From the NCBI RefSeq assembly GCF_003121405.1, contig NZ_QBUY01000019.1, forward strand, positions 1 to 64,000: a stretch of DNA of 64,000 bases, read 5' to 3'. Under the pieces are notes generated by a model. That model was not told the origin of the DNA, did not search any database, and saw nothing but the letters and a program-made list of their open reading frames with translations. Each line of letters begins with the position of its first letter. The first letter of the stretch is position 1. This stretch comes from Paraburkholderia sp. C35 (GTDB lineage Bacteria; Pseudomonadota; Gammaproteobacteria; Burkholderiales; Burkholderiaceae). Below are positions 7,925 to 16,493 of the stretch, in pieces. Made by a program: the position numbers and the translations under genes.

Positions 7925-9112
7925 ATGTCGAACCCTTCTTTCATTTCATTCTCAGGCGTGAGCAAATCGTATGACGGCGCGCATTACGTCGTCGACGATC
8001 TGAATCTCGATGTTCGCAAGGGCGAATTCCTGTCGCTGCTCGGGCCGTCCGGCTCCGGAAAAACCACCACGCTGATGATGCTCGCCGGTTTCGAAACGCC
8101 GACGCAAGGCGAGATTCGCCTCGACGGACGGCGTCTCGACGACAAGCCGCCACATCAGCGCGACATCGGCATGGTGTTCCAGAACTACGCGCTGTTTCCG
8201 CATCTGACGATTGCGGAGAACGTCGCGTTTCCACTTTCCGTGCGTCATGTGAGCCGTTCCGAGCAGAAAGCCCGCGTGAAGCGCGCGCTCGAGATGATCG
8301 AGTTGCCGCATCTGGCGAACCGTCGTCCCTCGCAGCTTTCGGGTGGACAGCAGCAACGCGTCGCGCTGGCGCGTGCGCTCGTGTTCGAACCGAGCGTCGT
8401 GTTGATGGACGAGCCGCTAGGCGCACTCGACAAGCGACTGCGCGAAACGATGCAATACGAAATCATGCGGCTGCATCGCGAACTGTCGCTCACCATCGTC
8501 TACGTGACGCACGATCAGGCAGAAGCGCTGACCATGTCGGACCGCGTTGCCGTGTTCTCGGATGGCCGCATTCAACAGGCGGCGACGCCTAGCGAACTCT
8601 ATGAAAACGCGCAGAACGCATTCGTCGCGAACTTCGTCGGCGAGAACAATGGGCTGACGGGACGCGTAGTCGAGGTGACCGATGAGAGCGCGACGCTCAC
8701 GCTATCGGATGGCAGCCTCATTCGCGGCCGCTGCGAAAGCGGCCTGCGCGAAGGCGACGACGCGATGCTCGCGCTGCGCCCCGAACGCGCGCATATCCCC
8801 AGCGCAGAGGGCACGCACATCGATGCGCACAGCAACGTGGTGCGGGCGCGCGTCGAAGAACTCGTGTATTGCGGCGATCATCATCGCGTGCATCTGAAGC
8901 TCGGCGCGCGCGACAGCATCGTCGTGAAAGTGCCCAACACGCAGCGCCATGCACTGCCTGTATCGGGCGATATGGTCGAAGTCGCCTGGCGTCACGACGA
9001 CTGCAAGATCCTCGCAATGAGCGCCAGCGCACAGCGCGATACACCCGCCAATTACTCACCGCCGTCACCATTACCTTCAATCATTACGACCGCACCCGCA
9101 GGAGCCAACTGA
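7925..9112 (+). CDS. potA-like: ABC transporter ATP-binding protein (PotA-like, spermidine/putrescine type)
   Basis: Cytoplasmic ATPase of a PotABCD-type importer. Walker A GPSGSGKT, Q-loop VFQNYALFPHL, signature LSGGQQQR, Walker B VVLMDEP and the switch His (YVTHDQAEA) are all present; a C-terminal TOBE-like region follows residue 240. The ATG at 7925 (MSNPSFISF) has AGGA 10 nt upstream; an ATG at 7892, overlapping the stop of the Rieske gene, would add 11 residues and cannot be excluded. The stop is one base from the next start codon, so it is translationally coupled to the binding protein. It energises import of the putative Rieske substrate. Confidence 0.92.
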   Translation: MSNPSFISFSGVSKSYDGAHYVVDDLNLDVRKGEFLSLLGPSGSGKTTTLMMLAGFETPTQGEIRLDGRRLDDKPPHQRDIGMVFQNYALFPHLTIAENVAFPLSVRHVSRSEQKARVKRALEMIELPHLANRRPSQLSGGQQQRVALARALVFEPSVVLMDEPLGALDKRLRETMQYEIMRLHRELSLTIVYVTHDQAEALTMSDRVAVFSDGRIQQAATPSELYENAQNAFVANFVGENNGLTGRVVEVTDESATLTLSDGSLIRGRCESGLREGDDAMLALRPERAHIPSAEGTHIDAHSNVVRARVEELVYCGDHHRVHLKLGARDSIVVKVPNTQRHALPVSGDMVEVAWRHDDCKILAMSASAQRDTPANYSPPSPLPSIITTAPAGAN

Positions 9113-9113
9113 C

Positions 9114-10160
9114 ATGCGCACTCATCTGAAGGCACAACTTGCCGCCCTCTCCGTCTTTGCTTTTGCCACTGGCAGTACGTGGGCAGCCGAGACGCTTTCC
9201 GTCGTGACCTTTGGCGGCGCGTATGAAGCCGCTGCAAAAAAGGCCTATTTCGAGCCGTTCACGCAGGCAACGGGCGTGGGCTTCTCGACGGAATCGTATG
9301 ACGGCGGGCTCGCCAAACTCTCCGCAATGGAGCAGGCGAAGAACACGACCTGGGATCTGATCGACCTCGAAACCAACGATGCCATCACTGCATGCGACGA
9401 AGGTCTGCTGCAGAAGTTCGACAAGAAAACCTTGGGCAAGACGAGCGACTTCATTCCCGGCTCGATCAGCGATTGCGCGGTGGCGAGCATGGTGTGGTCC
9501 ACGGTCTTCGCCTACGATGCCAGCAAGCTGAAGACAGCACCGACCACCGTCGCCGATTTCTTCGACTTGCAGAAATTCCCCGGCAAGCGTGGTCTGCGCA
9601 AATCGCCGAAGGTGTCGATGGAATGGGCGCTGATCGCCGACGGCGTCGATCCGAAAGACGTGTACAAGGTGCTCGCCACGCCTGCCGGTGTCGATCGCGC
9701 GTTCAAGAAACTCGATACGATCAAGAAGAACATCGTCTGGTGGGAATCGGGCGCACAGGCACCGCAGTTGCTCGCAGACGGCGCAGTGGTCATGACGCAG
9801 GCCTACAACGGCCGCATCGACGATGCCGCGAAGAAGGACAACAAGCCGTTCAAGGCCGTGTGGGACGCGCAGGTCTACGACTTCGACTGGTGGGGCATTC
9901 CGACGGGCGCAAAGCACGCGGACGAAGCCGCGAAGTTCATCGTCTCCGCTTCGCAGCCGAAAGCCTATGCAGATCTTTCGAAGTACATCGCCTATGCGCC
10001 GCCGCGCAAGGACGCGATCGCACTGGTCGACAAGCAGCGTCTGAGCGATCTGCCGACTTCGCCGCAGAACTTCAAGCGCGCATTGCAGATCAACGCGAAC
10101 TTCTGGGCCGACAACGCCGACCAGATCAACAAGCGTTTCCAGACGTGGCTGACGCAATAA
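9114..10160 (+). CDS. ABC transporter periplasmic substrate-binding protein (PotD-like)
   Basis: A 348-residue extracellular binding protein of the polyamine/iron/opine group. The N-terminus is a Sec signal peptide with hydrophobic core LAALSVFAFATG and likely cleavage after STWA (residue 24). The mature start ETLSVVTFGGAYEAAAKKAYFEPF is typical of PotD-like proteins. GGAG precedes the ATG. It lies between the ATPase and the two permease genes, as in pot operons. The ligand is not readable; the operon's Rieske enzyme suggests an amine or quaternary ammonium compound. Confidence 0.92.
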   Translation: MRTHLKAQLAALSVFAFATGSTWAAETLSVVTFGGAYEAAAKKAYFEPFTQATGVGFSTESYDGGLAKLSAMEQAKNTTWDLIDLETNDAITACDEGLLQKFDKKTLGKTSDFIPGSISDCAVASMVWSTVFAYDASKLKTAPTTVADFFDLQKFPGKRGLRKSPKVSMEWALIADGVDPKDVYKVLATPAGVDRAFKKLDTIKKNIVWWESGAQAPQLLADGAVVMTQAYNGRIDDAAKKDNKPFKAVWDAQVYDFDWWGIPTGAKHADEAAKFIVSASQPKAYADLSKYIAYAPPRKDAIALVDKQRLSDLPTSPQNFKRALQINANFWADNADQINKRFQTWLTQ

Positions 10161-10203
10161 GCCCGCTGCTTTAACAGAGCACTACGAGTCGAGAGAGTCC
10201 GAC

Positions 10204-11472
10204 GTGAATACCAGCATGCCCGTATCGGCCCACACCGCCACATCGGACTCTCCGACGAGAGCTCATGGTCGCGCCTCGTTCCAGAAGGCGCGCCGCCGCG
10301 CATCCGCTCAGGCGCTGCTGCTTGCGCTGCCGTTGATCGTGTTTCTGCTGTCGACGTTCATCGCGCCGATTGCGCTACTGCTCGCGCGCAGCGTGCAGAA
10401 CCACGAAATGCCCGACGCCATGCCCGCGCTCACGCGGGCGCTCGATGCATGGGACGGGCAAGGCGTTCCCGACGAGCACATGTTCGCGCTGCTCGCATCG
10501 GGCCTGAAGCAGGCGCAGGAAAGCGGGCACCTCGGCACGGTCGCACGGCGTCTGAACTTCGCGCAACCGGAGTTCCGCAGCCTGCTGATGCGCACCGCAC
10601 GCAACATCTCCACCGATACACCGCCGCCCGCGTGGAAGCCCGCCTTCGCCGAACTCGACCAACGCTGGAATGCACCTGAAACATGGCGCGTGATGAAGCG
10701 CGCCGCTGCCTCGCCCACACCGGACTATCTGCTCGCTGCCGTCGATGCACAGGTCTCGCCGCAAGGCTCGGTCGCATTCGTGCCGGACAACGCATCGGTG
10801 TATCGGCAGGCATTCTTGCGCACGATTTCGATCAGCGCGACGGTCACGTTGCTGTGTCTGCTGCTCGGCTATCCCGTTGCGTGGATGCTCGCCAAGCTGC
10901 CCGAGAAAAGCAGCAACCGCCTGATGCTGCTCGTGATCGTGCCGTTCTGGACCTCGCTGCTGGTGCGCACGACGGCCTGGTACGTGCTGTTGCAGCCGGG
11001 CGGCGTGATCAACAGTCTGCTGATGAGCCTTGGTCTCGCGACACATCCGCTGCCACTCATCTTCAACCGCGCGGGCGTGCTGATCGGCATGACGCATGTG
11101 CTGCTGCCGTACATGATTCTCGCGATCTACTCGGTGATGAAGGGCGTGTCGCCTATCTACGTGCGCGCGGCGCAATCGCTCGGCGCGCATCCGTTCACGG
11201 CATTCGTGCGCGTGTATGTGCCGCAAACGCTGCCGGGCGTGGGCGCGGGCTGCTTCCTCGTGTTCGTGCTCGCGCTCGGTTACTACATCACGCCCGCGCT
11301 GCTCGGCGGCGCCGGCGATGAAATGATCAGCCAGCTCATCGCGATGCAGACCAACACGCAGCTCAACTGGGGACTCGCAGGCGCTCTGTCGGCGTATCTG
11401 GTGATCTTCACCGCGATCTTCTATTTCCTGTTCAACCGCATCGTCGGCATCGACCGTTTGCGTTTCGGTTGA
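10204..11472 (+). CDS. ABC transporter permease (PotB-like) with long first periplasmic insert
   Basis: Inner-membrane permease, 422 residues, longer than the roughly 290 of PotB. After the first membrane segment (about residues 37-60) comes a hydrophilic stretch of about 145 residues before the second segment near residue 203; the remainder is the usual permease core with the coupling motif near RAAQSLGAHPFTAF. Start is GTG, with a GAGAG element upstream. The insert is rich in Ala/Arg/Pro and would be periplasmic; some polyamine-type permeases in Proteobacteria share this architecture. It pairs with the next permease to form the channel. Confidence 0.9.
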   Translation: MNTSMPVSAHTATSDSPTRAHGRASFQKARRRASAQALLLALPLIVFLLSTFIAPIALLLARSVQNHEMPDAMPALTRALDAWDGQGVPDEHMFALLASGLKQAQESGHLGTVARRLNFAQPEFRSLLMRTARNISTDTPPPAWKPAFAELDQRWNAPETWRVMKRAAASPTPDYLLAAVDAQVSPQGSVAFVPDNASVYRQAFLRTISISATVTLLCLLLGYPVAWMLAKLPEKSSNRLMLLVIVPFWTSLLVRTTAWYVLLQPGGVINSLLMSLGLATHPLPLIFNRAGVLIGMTHVLLPYMILAIYSVMKGVSPIYVRAAQSLGAHPFTAFVRVYVPQTLPGVGAGCFLVFVLALGYYITPALLGGAGDEMISQLIAMQTNTQLNWGLAGALSAYLVIFTAIFYFLFNRIVGIDRLRFG

Positions 11473-11502
11473 TGCACGCCCGCACGACGACAAGGAACCG
11501 AC

Positions 11503-12330
11503 ATGCAAAACCAACGCAAGAGAGTGCTGACAGAGCGCATCGCGGCGCACTGGGTGCGCGCGCATACGGCCATCGTGCTGTTCTTTCTGATCGCGCCGAT
11601 TCTCGCCATCATTCCGCTCTCGTTCAATTCGGGTTCGTATTTTTCGTACCCGTTGCAGGGTTTTTCGCTGCGCTGGTATGAGCAGGCGCTCACCAGTGCG
11701 GACTGGCAACGCGCGTTGCTGAACAGCCTTGGCATTGGCGCGGCGTCGACGTTGATCTCCACGTGCCTCGGCACGCTCGCCGCGCTCGGCTTGAGCCGCT
11801 CGCAGTTTCCGCTGCGCTCGCTGATCATGCCGATCATCATCTCGCCGATGATCGTACCTATCGTCGTGGTGGCGGCGGGTTTCTATCTGATCTTTGCGCC
11901 GCTCGGCCTCGTCAACTCGTATCCGGGTGTCGTGCTGGCGCACGCGGCGCTCGGCACGCCCTTCGTGGTGATCACGGTGACGGCTTCGCTGCTGTCGTTC
12001 GATCAGAGCCTGTTGCGCGCAGCGTCGGGGCTCGGGGCAAAACCGTGGGTGGCGTTCAGGCGCGTGACGTTGCCGCTTATCACGCCCGCCGTGGCGACGG
12101 GCAGCGTGTTCGCATTCGCGACTTCATTCGATGAAGTGATCGTAATCCTGTTCATCGGCGGGCCGGATCAGACGACGGTGCCGCGCCAGATGTGGAGCGG
12201 CATCCGCGATTCGATCGATCCATCGATTCTCGCCGTGGCGACGATGCTGATTGTTTTCGCCGTGCTGCTGTTCGCCAGCATCAACTGGCTGCGCAGCCGC
12301 GCGGCGGCTGCGAGCCGGGCGCTCGTGTGA
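11503..12330 (+). CDS. ABC transporter permease (PotC-like)
   Basis: Second permease subunit, 275 residues with about six membrane segments (first at about residues 22-42) and the EAA coupling loop near RAASGLGAKPWVAFRRVTLPL. AAGGAA precedes the ATG. It is the last gene of the Rieske/ABC operon, which ends facing the leftward DUF2817 gene with only 24 nt between the stop codons. Together with the long permease, ATPase and binding protein it makes a complete importer. Confidence 0.92.
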   Translation: MQNQRKRVLTERIAAHWVRAHTAIVLFFLIAPILAIIPLSFNSGSYFSYPLQGFSLRWYEQALTSADWQRALLNSLGIGAASTLISTCLGTLAALGLSRSQFPLRSLIMPIIISPMIVPIVVVAAGFYLIFAPLGLVNSYPGVVLAHAALGTPFVVITVTASLLSFDQSLLRAASGLGAKPWVAFRRVTLPLITPAVATGSVFAFATSFDEVIVILFIGGPDQTTVPRQMWSGIRDSIDPSILAVATMLIVFAVLLFASINWLRSRAAAASRALV

Positions 12331-12354
12331 GCGCCGTGGCGTGAGCGTTTACGT

Positions 12355-13476
12355 TTAACGTCGCTGCGGCGTGATGCCGGGCAACGCCTCCAGTGCGCGA
12401 GTCCAGATTTGCCGTGTACGCGTCCAGACCAGATCGCGCCAGTCTTCATCGGCGGGCATGAACGATTCGAACAGCGCGCGGCTGATCGCGCGGCCACGCG
12501 CATCGTGTGGATCGCCGTACAGATGCAGCCAGTGGTCGTCGCGCAGCGCCGTATGCATCGGTGCTTCAGGATACGTGCCGCATTCGATCACAAGCTGCAT
12601 CAGATGCGTATCGGGCAGCGCGTCCAGCATCGCTTGCGACGTGTAGCCCGTTGCGCGTGCAACTACGCCCGTTTCGCTCACTTCCGCCTCCGCGTGCGTA
12701 TGCAGCGTGTAGAGCCACGGTCCATACAAACGCTGCGCATCGGCGAGTCCAGGATAGGCCGATTGCGTGATCGACATCAGCATCGGATGGCCGAACGGAC
12801 CCGCGCCCGTGTGCAGGTCGAACGCAAACGCGACCTGAGCGGGCTTGAGGAAACGCGCTGCGATGGCGCGCAGCGTGCGGTTCGACCAGCTCGGCTGCTG
12901 GCCGCCATAGAACAGACCGTCCACATGCACATACTGGCCCGCGCCGACGATAGCCTGCACACCCGACCAGCCGAGTGCCTCCACCTGCTTCGCGAGCAAC
13001 GCATCGGCGTGCTGGCGCTGCGGCCCGTCGATATCGCGGCAGGTATAGATTTCGTGCAGTTCTTCGTAACGCGGATTGGCAGGCACGCCGGCTTCGAAGT
13101 CGACATAGTTGCGGTTCAGATCGGCGTTGTCTTCGTTCACGCGCCTGACCCACGCTGTGCCCCACGGGTTGATCAGATGCACCATCATCACCGCGACATC
13201 GTCAGGCAACGGACGCGCGGCAAGTTCGTGCAGCCATTCCGACTGGCACGTCGAGCCATAGTAGCCTTCGACGCCATGCGTGCCCGACAGCGTCATGAGC
13301 ACGCGCGATGCATCGGGATTGCCGAGCCACGCGACGTCGGTCGCCAGCGCTTCGCCCTTCGGTCCTTTCAAGGGATGATCGTAGGTCGTGACGATTGCGC
13401 CCGCCGCTTTGGCGGCATCGAGAAACTGGTGGCGTAGCGTGTCGAAGCCGGGTTCGACGGGAAAGCGGATCTTCAT
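12355..13476 (-). CDS. DUF2817 family protein (M14-like zinc carboxypeptidase/deacylase)
   Basis: A 373-residue protein with the M14-like zinc motif HGVEG (H-x-x-E, near residue 73), then NPWGTAWVRRVNEDNADLNRNY, where the Arg and Asn-Arg pair resembles substrate-binding residues of carboxypeptidase/succinylglutamate desuccinylase folds, and a later zinc-ligand candidate in DLHTGAGPFG. These fit DUF2817. Probably an amide or peptide bond hydrolase; the exact reaction is unknown. GAGG precedes the ATG by 4 nt. It follows the PhyH gene by 23 nt, so the two form an operon facing the ABC operon. Confidence 0.8.
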   Translation of the reverse strand: MKIRFPVEPGFDTLRHQFLDAAKAAGAIVTTYDHPLKGPKGEALATDVAWLGNPDASRVLMTLSGTHGVEGYYGSTCQSEWLHELAARPLPDDVAVMMVHLINPWGTAWVRRVNEDNADLNRNYVDFEAGVPANPRYEELHEIYTCRDIDGPQRQHADALLAKQVEALGWSGVQAIVGAGQYVHVDGLFYGGQQPSWSNRTLRAIAARFLKPAQVAFAFDLHTGAGPFGHPMLMSITQSAYPGLADAQRLYGPWLYTLHTHAEAEVSETGVVARATGYTSQAMLDALPDTHLMQLVIECGTYPEAPMHTALRDDHWLHLYGDPHDARGRAISRALFESFMPADEDWRDLVWTRTRQIWTRALEALPGITPQRR

Positions 13477-13499
13477 AAAGCCTCAGGTGCTCTGGGGGG

Positions 13500-14354
13500 T
13501 CAAATGTCTTTTTGCGTCTTCGGAAGGCGCCACAATACGGGAAACAGTGGATGATCCATCGGTGCGCCTTCGGGCAGCTGTGAATCGAGTCCGGGAAAAT
13601 CCGGCGACGTGCGCCAACGGCGCGGCGCATGCCGCACGTCGTCACCGATAAAGCGGACCGAGAACGCGCGCCGCCTCGTCGTGCCGCCAACACCGCCCGA
13701 CGCATGCAAGGTCAGCATATTGAAGCACACCATATCGCCCGGTTCGAGCGCCCAGCCGAGAATGGGATACGCGCTGCGGTCCGCCTCGATATCGGGCAGA
13801 TCGGCGAGCGAGCCTTCGGGAAACCACTTCGCCTGATTGTCCATGAACGTGCGCGGCATCAGCCACGGTCCGAGATGCGAGCCCGCCACGAATTCAAGTG
13901 TCGATTCGCGCGCGACGGGATCGACGGGAATCCACATGCTCACGTTCTGCGAACCCGTGATGTTGTAGTACGGCTGGTCCTGATGCCACGGCGTGCGCTG
14001 CCGCGTATTCGGCTCCTTGACGAGCAGATGATCGTGATAGAGCCGCGCGCTCTCGCCGCCCATCAATGCACCCGCCGCGGCAGGCGCCGCCGACTCGTGA
14101 ATGAAACGGCGGTACGCGTCGTTCTCCTGCCAGTTGCAGAAGTCTTCGAAGAACCAGCCTGGATCGTCGGGACGGCTCGCGACCTTCGCGCGCGGACTCG
14201 GCTGCGCAAGATTGCGTTCGATACCTTCGCGCAGCAGCGCAATCTCATCGTCCGTGAAGATGTTGCGAATACACACCGCGCCATCGCGGCGAAAATCGGC
14301 AATCCGGTCCGGCGTCACGGCGCGTTTAATGCGCGCGTCGATATCTTCCAGCAT
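13500..14354 (-). CDS. Phytanoyl-CoA dioxygenase (PhyH) family Fe(II)/2-oxoglutarate oxygenase
   Basis: A 284-residue non-haem iron hydroxylase. The metal triad is visible as PWHQDQPYY (H-x-D, near residue 127) and the distal His in MLTLHASGG, followed by RRRAFSVRF carrying the Arg that binds 2-oxoglutarate. The frame is open further upstream, but the ATG at 14354 (MLEDIDARI) has GGAG 6 nt before it and gives normal family length. The family hydroxylates diverse small molecules (phytanoyl-CoA, ectoine, secondary metabolites). It is co-directional with DUF2817 downstream and with the LysR gene upstream (49-nt gap). It may take part in the same amine/amide catabolism as its neighbours. Confidence 0.82.
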   Translation of the reverse strand: MLEDIDARIKRAVTPDRIADFRRDGAVCIRNIFTDDEIALLREGIERNLAQPSPRAKVASRPDDPGWFFEDFCNWQENDAYRRFIHESAAPAAAGALMGGESARLYHDHLLVKEPNTRQRTPWHQDQPYYNITGSQNVSMWIPVDPVARESTLEFVAGSHLGPWLMPRTFMDNQAKWFPEGSLADLPDIEADRSAYPILGWALEPGDMVCFNMLTLHASGGVGGTTRRRAFSVRFIGDDVRHAPRRWRTSPDFPGLDSQLPEGAPMDHPLFPVLWRLPKTQKDI

Positions 14355-14403
14355 GGTGTCTCCGTTCAAGGTGCAATCTCGTACCCATTGTGTGCGCGAA
14401 CGT

Positions 14404-15324
14404 CTAGCGCCCTCGCATTCTCGCATCGACACCGAGCGAAATCGGTTCGAGCTCTGCCGCCAGAAAGTTGATCAACGCGCGCGCAGCCGGGCGTGCCGCG
14501 CGGCCTGTCGGAAACACCGCGTGGACTTCAACCGGTTCGAGTTGCCAGCCGCCGAGAATCGGCACGAGGCGGCCATCCTCGATCTCGCTGCGGCATCCCC
14601 ACAAGCCGATCACGAGGATGCCCAGCCCCGCCACAGCCGCCGCTGTCGCACCTTCGTTCACACTCGATGTGATGCGCCCATCGCCACGGAAGACGGCCTC
14701 CCGGCCATCCTTGCGCAGCGTCCAACCTAACGACGCGGCGCTGGACGGTCCGGTGACGAATGCATGCTGGCTCAGTTCATCCGGCTCGCTGGGGCGGCCC
14801 GCTCGCGCCAGATAGGCAGGCGCCGCCACCAGCATGCGGGGCGAGCGCCCCAGCAGCCTCGATGTCGCGCTCGAATCAGGCAACGCGCCGAAACGGATCG
14901 CCACATCGACGCCTTCCGTAATCAGATCCTGCCGGCCATCCGACATCAGCAGATCGACATGCAACGCCGGATGCGCCTGCATGAAACGGTCGATACGCGG
15001 AATCACCTCGCGGATGCCGAAGCTCGTCGACAGGCCCACGCGCAATCGTCCACGCAATTCCGTCGATCCGCGCGCCGCGTGATCCGCTTCTTCGAGCGCC
15101 GCCAGTATCGCTTCGACGCGCGTCAGGTAATCGGCGCCCGTATCCGTGAGCTTGACCGCGCGCGTGCTTCTGACGAACAGCGCCGCGCCCACTTCGGCCT
15201 CCAGTTCGGAGATCTGCCGCGACACGGACGGCTGGCTGATGCCGAGTTCACGCCCCGCTTTCGTGAAGCTCGACGTACGCGCGACGCGTGTGAACAGCCG
15301 CAACACGGATAGCTTGTCATTCAT
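14404..15324 (-). CDS. LysR-type transcriptional regulator (divergent to peroxiredoxin)
   Basis: A 306-residue LTTR with HTH residues about 5-60 (VLRLFTRVARTSSFTKAGRELG, QPSVSRQISELE) and an effector domain from about residue 90 (LRGRLRVGLSTSFGIREVIP). The ATG at 15324 is chosen because the conserved start of the HTH falls at the usual distance; the longer frame from 15393 would place its start codon inside the 20-bp palindrome at 15376-15395, better read as operator. No strong Shine-Dalgarno is seen. It diverges from the peroxiredoxin gene and likely controls it and itself; control of the downstream PhyH gene is also possible. Confidence 0.88.
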   Translation of the reverse strand: MNDKLSVLRLFTRVARTSSFTKAGRELGISQPSVSRQISELEAEVGAALFVRSTRAVKLTDTGADYLTRVEAILAALEEADHAARGSTELRGRLRVGLSTSFGIREVIPRIDRFMQAHPALHVDLLMSDGRQDLITEGVDVAIRFGALPDSSATSRLLGRSPRMLVAAPAYLARAGRPSEPDELSQHAFVTGPSSAASLGWTLRKDGREAVFRGDGRITSSVNEGATAAAVAGLGILVIGLWGCRSEIEDGRLVPILGGWQLEPVEVHAVFPTGRAARPAARALINFLAAELEPISLGVDARMRGR

Positions 15325-15375
15325 CTGCCGGGCGAATAACTGAAAGTCATCCAGCCATTCTACCCGTCTCCAGTC

Positions 15376-15395
15376 GAATGAATCATGATTCATTC
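15376..15395. promoter_or_regulatory. Perfect 20-bp palindromic operator
   Basis: GAATGAATCA at 15376-15385 is followed directly by its exact reverse complement, 15386-15395. It lies in the divergent promoter, 36 nt before the peroxiredoxin ATG and 52 nt before the LysR ATG. It is the obvious candidate binding site of the adjacent LysR protein. Confidence 0.6.
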
Positions 15396-15430
15396 ACGCC
15401 ACCGACGGCGAGCAAACACTGGAGTCAGAA

Positions 15431-16090
15431 ATGAACCTGCAACAGAAACTGGATGCCTTCAAGTTGAACTTCGAGACCAAGGTCGCGCCGCCTGAAGTCG
15501 TCGACATCATCCACCGGACCACGGCGGAACTGATCGCCACGGGCCAGGCGGGGCGCGCGCTCAAGGTTGGCGATCTCGCGCCGACCTTCACGCTGACCAA
15601 TGCGGAGGGAGAAGTGGTGTCGTCGGCCGACCTGCTTGCGCAAGGGCCGCTCGTGGTGACGTTCTATCGCGGGGTGTGGTGTCCGTACTGCAACATCGAT
15701 CTGCAGGCCATCGAAGAAGTCGCGGACGAAATCCGCGCGCTCGGCGCACACCTCGTGTCGATCTCGATGCAGACTGCGGCAAACAGCCTGAAATCGCAGC
15801 GGCAAAACAGGTTGAGCTATCCGATCCTCGCCGACGAAGGCGGCAAGACGGCGGACGGTTTCGGTATCCGCTTCCGGCTGCAGGACGAACTGATCGACGC
15901 CTACAAGGGATTCAACGTCGATCTGCCCGCCCTCAACGGCGAGCCAAGCTGGACCCTGCCGATGCCGGCACGCTACGTCATCGCACAGGACGGAACGATC
16001 GCGTATGCGGAAGTCAGCCCGGATTACACGCAGCGCCCCGATCCGAAGGAACTGGTAACGGCGCTGCAAGACCTGAAAAGTCTCGCGTGA
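15431..16090 (+). CDS. Peroxiredoxin-like AhpC/TSA family protein
   Basis: A 219-residue thioredoxin-fold protein. The active-site stretch FYRGVWCPYCN (near residues 78-88) has a CxxC pair, which is unusual for classical AhpC (usually T-x-x-C) but typical of the AhpC/TSA group annotated as peroxiredoxin-like or alkyl hydroperoxide reductase-related. A long N-terminal helix region (MNLQQKLDAFKLNFETK) precedes the domain. It probably reduces peroxides or disulfides in the cytoplasm; there is no signal peptide. It is single-gene, diverges from a LysR regulator, and is closed by a perfect 15-bp-stem terminator. Confidence 0.85.
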   Translation: MNLQQKLDAFKLNFETKVAPPEVVDIIHRTTAELIATGQAGRALKVGDLAPTFTLTNAEGEVVSSADLLAQGPLVVTFYRGVWCPYCNIDLQAIEEVADEIRALGAHLVSISMQTAANSLKSQRQNRLSYPILADEGGKTADGFGIRFRLQDELIDAYKGFNVDLPALNGEPSWTLPMPARYVIAQDGTIAYAEVSPDYTQRPDPKELVTALQDLKSLA

Positions 16091-16098
16091 TCATCCGT

Positions 16099-16133
16099 GC
16101 GGATCTCGCTCGCGAGGCGCGAGCGAGATCCGC
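16099..16133. terminator. Bidirectional terminator hairpin (15-bp perfect stem)
   Basis: Arms 16099-16113 (GCGGATCTCGCTCGC) and 16119-16133 pair perfectly around a 5-nt loop. It fills the 49-nt gap between two convergent stop codons (peroxiredoxin at 16090, BON protein at 16140). There is no long T-run on either side, so termination would rest on stem strength. Confidence 0.7.
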
Positions 16134-16139
16134 GACGCA

Positions 16140-16493
16140 TTAGTTGCCGCCTTCGCGGATCGTCAGTGCGTTCTTCACGGACTTGACGCCCGACACGCCC
16201 TTCGCGATCGACGTCGCCTTGTCGACCTGAGTAGGATCGGTGACGCCGCCCGCGAGCGTCACCGCGCCGCCCGGCTTCACCAGTACGTTGATGCCCGATG
16301 TATCGACTCCGCCTTTCGACAGCGCCGATTGCACCTTCCTGCTCAATGCGCGATCGGCTTTTCTGACCGCTTTCTTCGAGGTCGTTTGCGGCGCGCTCGC
16401 TGCATCGGCGCCGCTGTCCTGCGCCCACACGGTAACGGACGTGACAACCATCATTGCAGCACCGGCCAGCTTAAGTGTTCTGAGTACGTTCAT
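16140..16493 (-). CDS. BON-domain periplasmic protein
   Basis: A 117-residue secreted protein. A Sec signal peptide spans residues 1-24 (core LAGAAMMVVTSVTVWA, cleavage before QDSG). A Ser/Lys-rich linker is followed by one BON domain (about residues 50-115: LSRKVQSALSKGGVDTSGINVLVKPGGAVTL, then VKNALTI). BON proteins (OsmY-like) bind membranes or other envelope parts and are often induced by osmotic or envelope stress. GGAG precedes the ATG at 16493; the frame is open much further upstream but not coding there. Similar single-BON proteins are common and multiple in Burkholderia. Confidence 0.88.
   Translation of the reverse strand: MNVLRTLKLAGAAMMVVTSVTVWAQDSGADAASAPQTTSKKAVRKADRALSRKVQSALSKGGVDTSGINVLVKPGGAVTLAGGVTDPTQVDKATSIAKGVSGVKSVKNALTIREGGN

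Noticed and set aside
9084..10157. 357-codon open frame on the minus strand
   Set aside because: Antisense to the periplasmic binding protein, which has a signal peptide and family motifs.
10375..11943. 522-codon open frame on the minus strand
   Set aside because: Antisense to the two ABC permease genes; composition is dominated by Arg/His/Glu, as in other antisense shadows in this window.
12409..13437. 342-codon open frame on the plus strand
   Set aside because: Antisense to the DUF2817 gene; no motif and no ribosome site.
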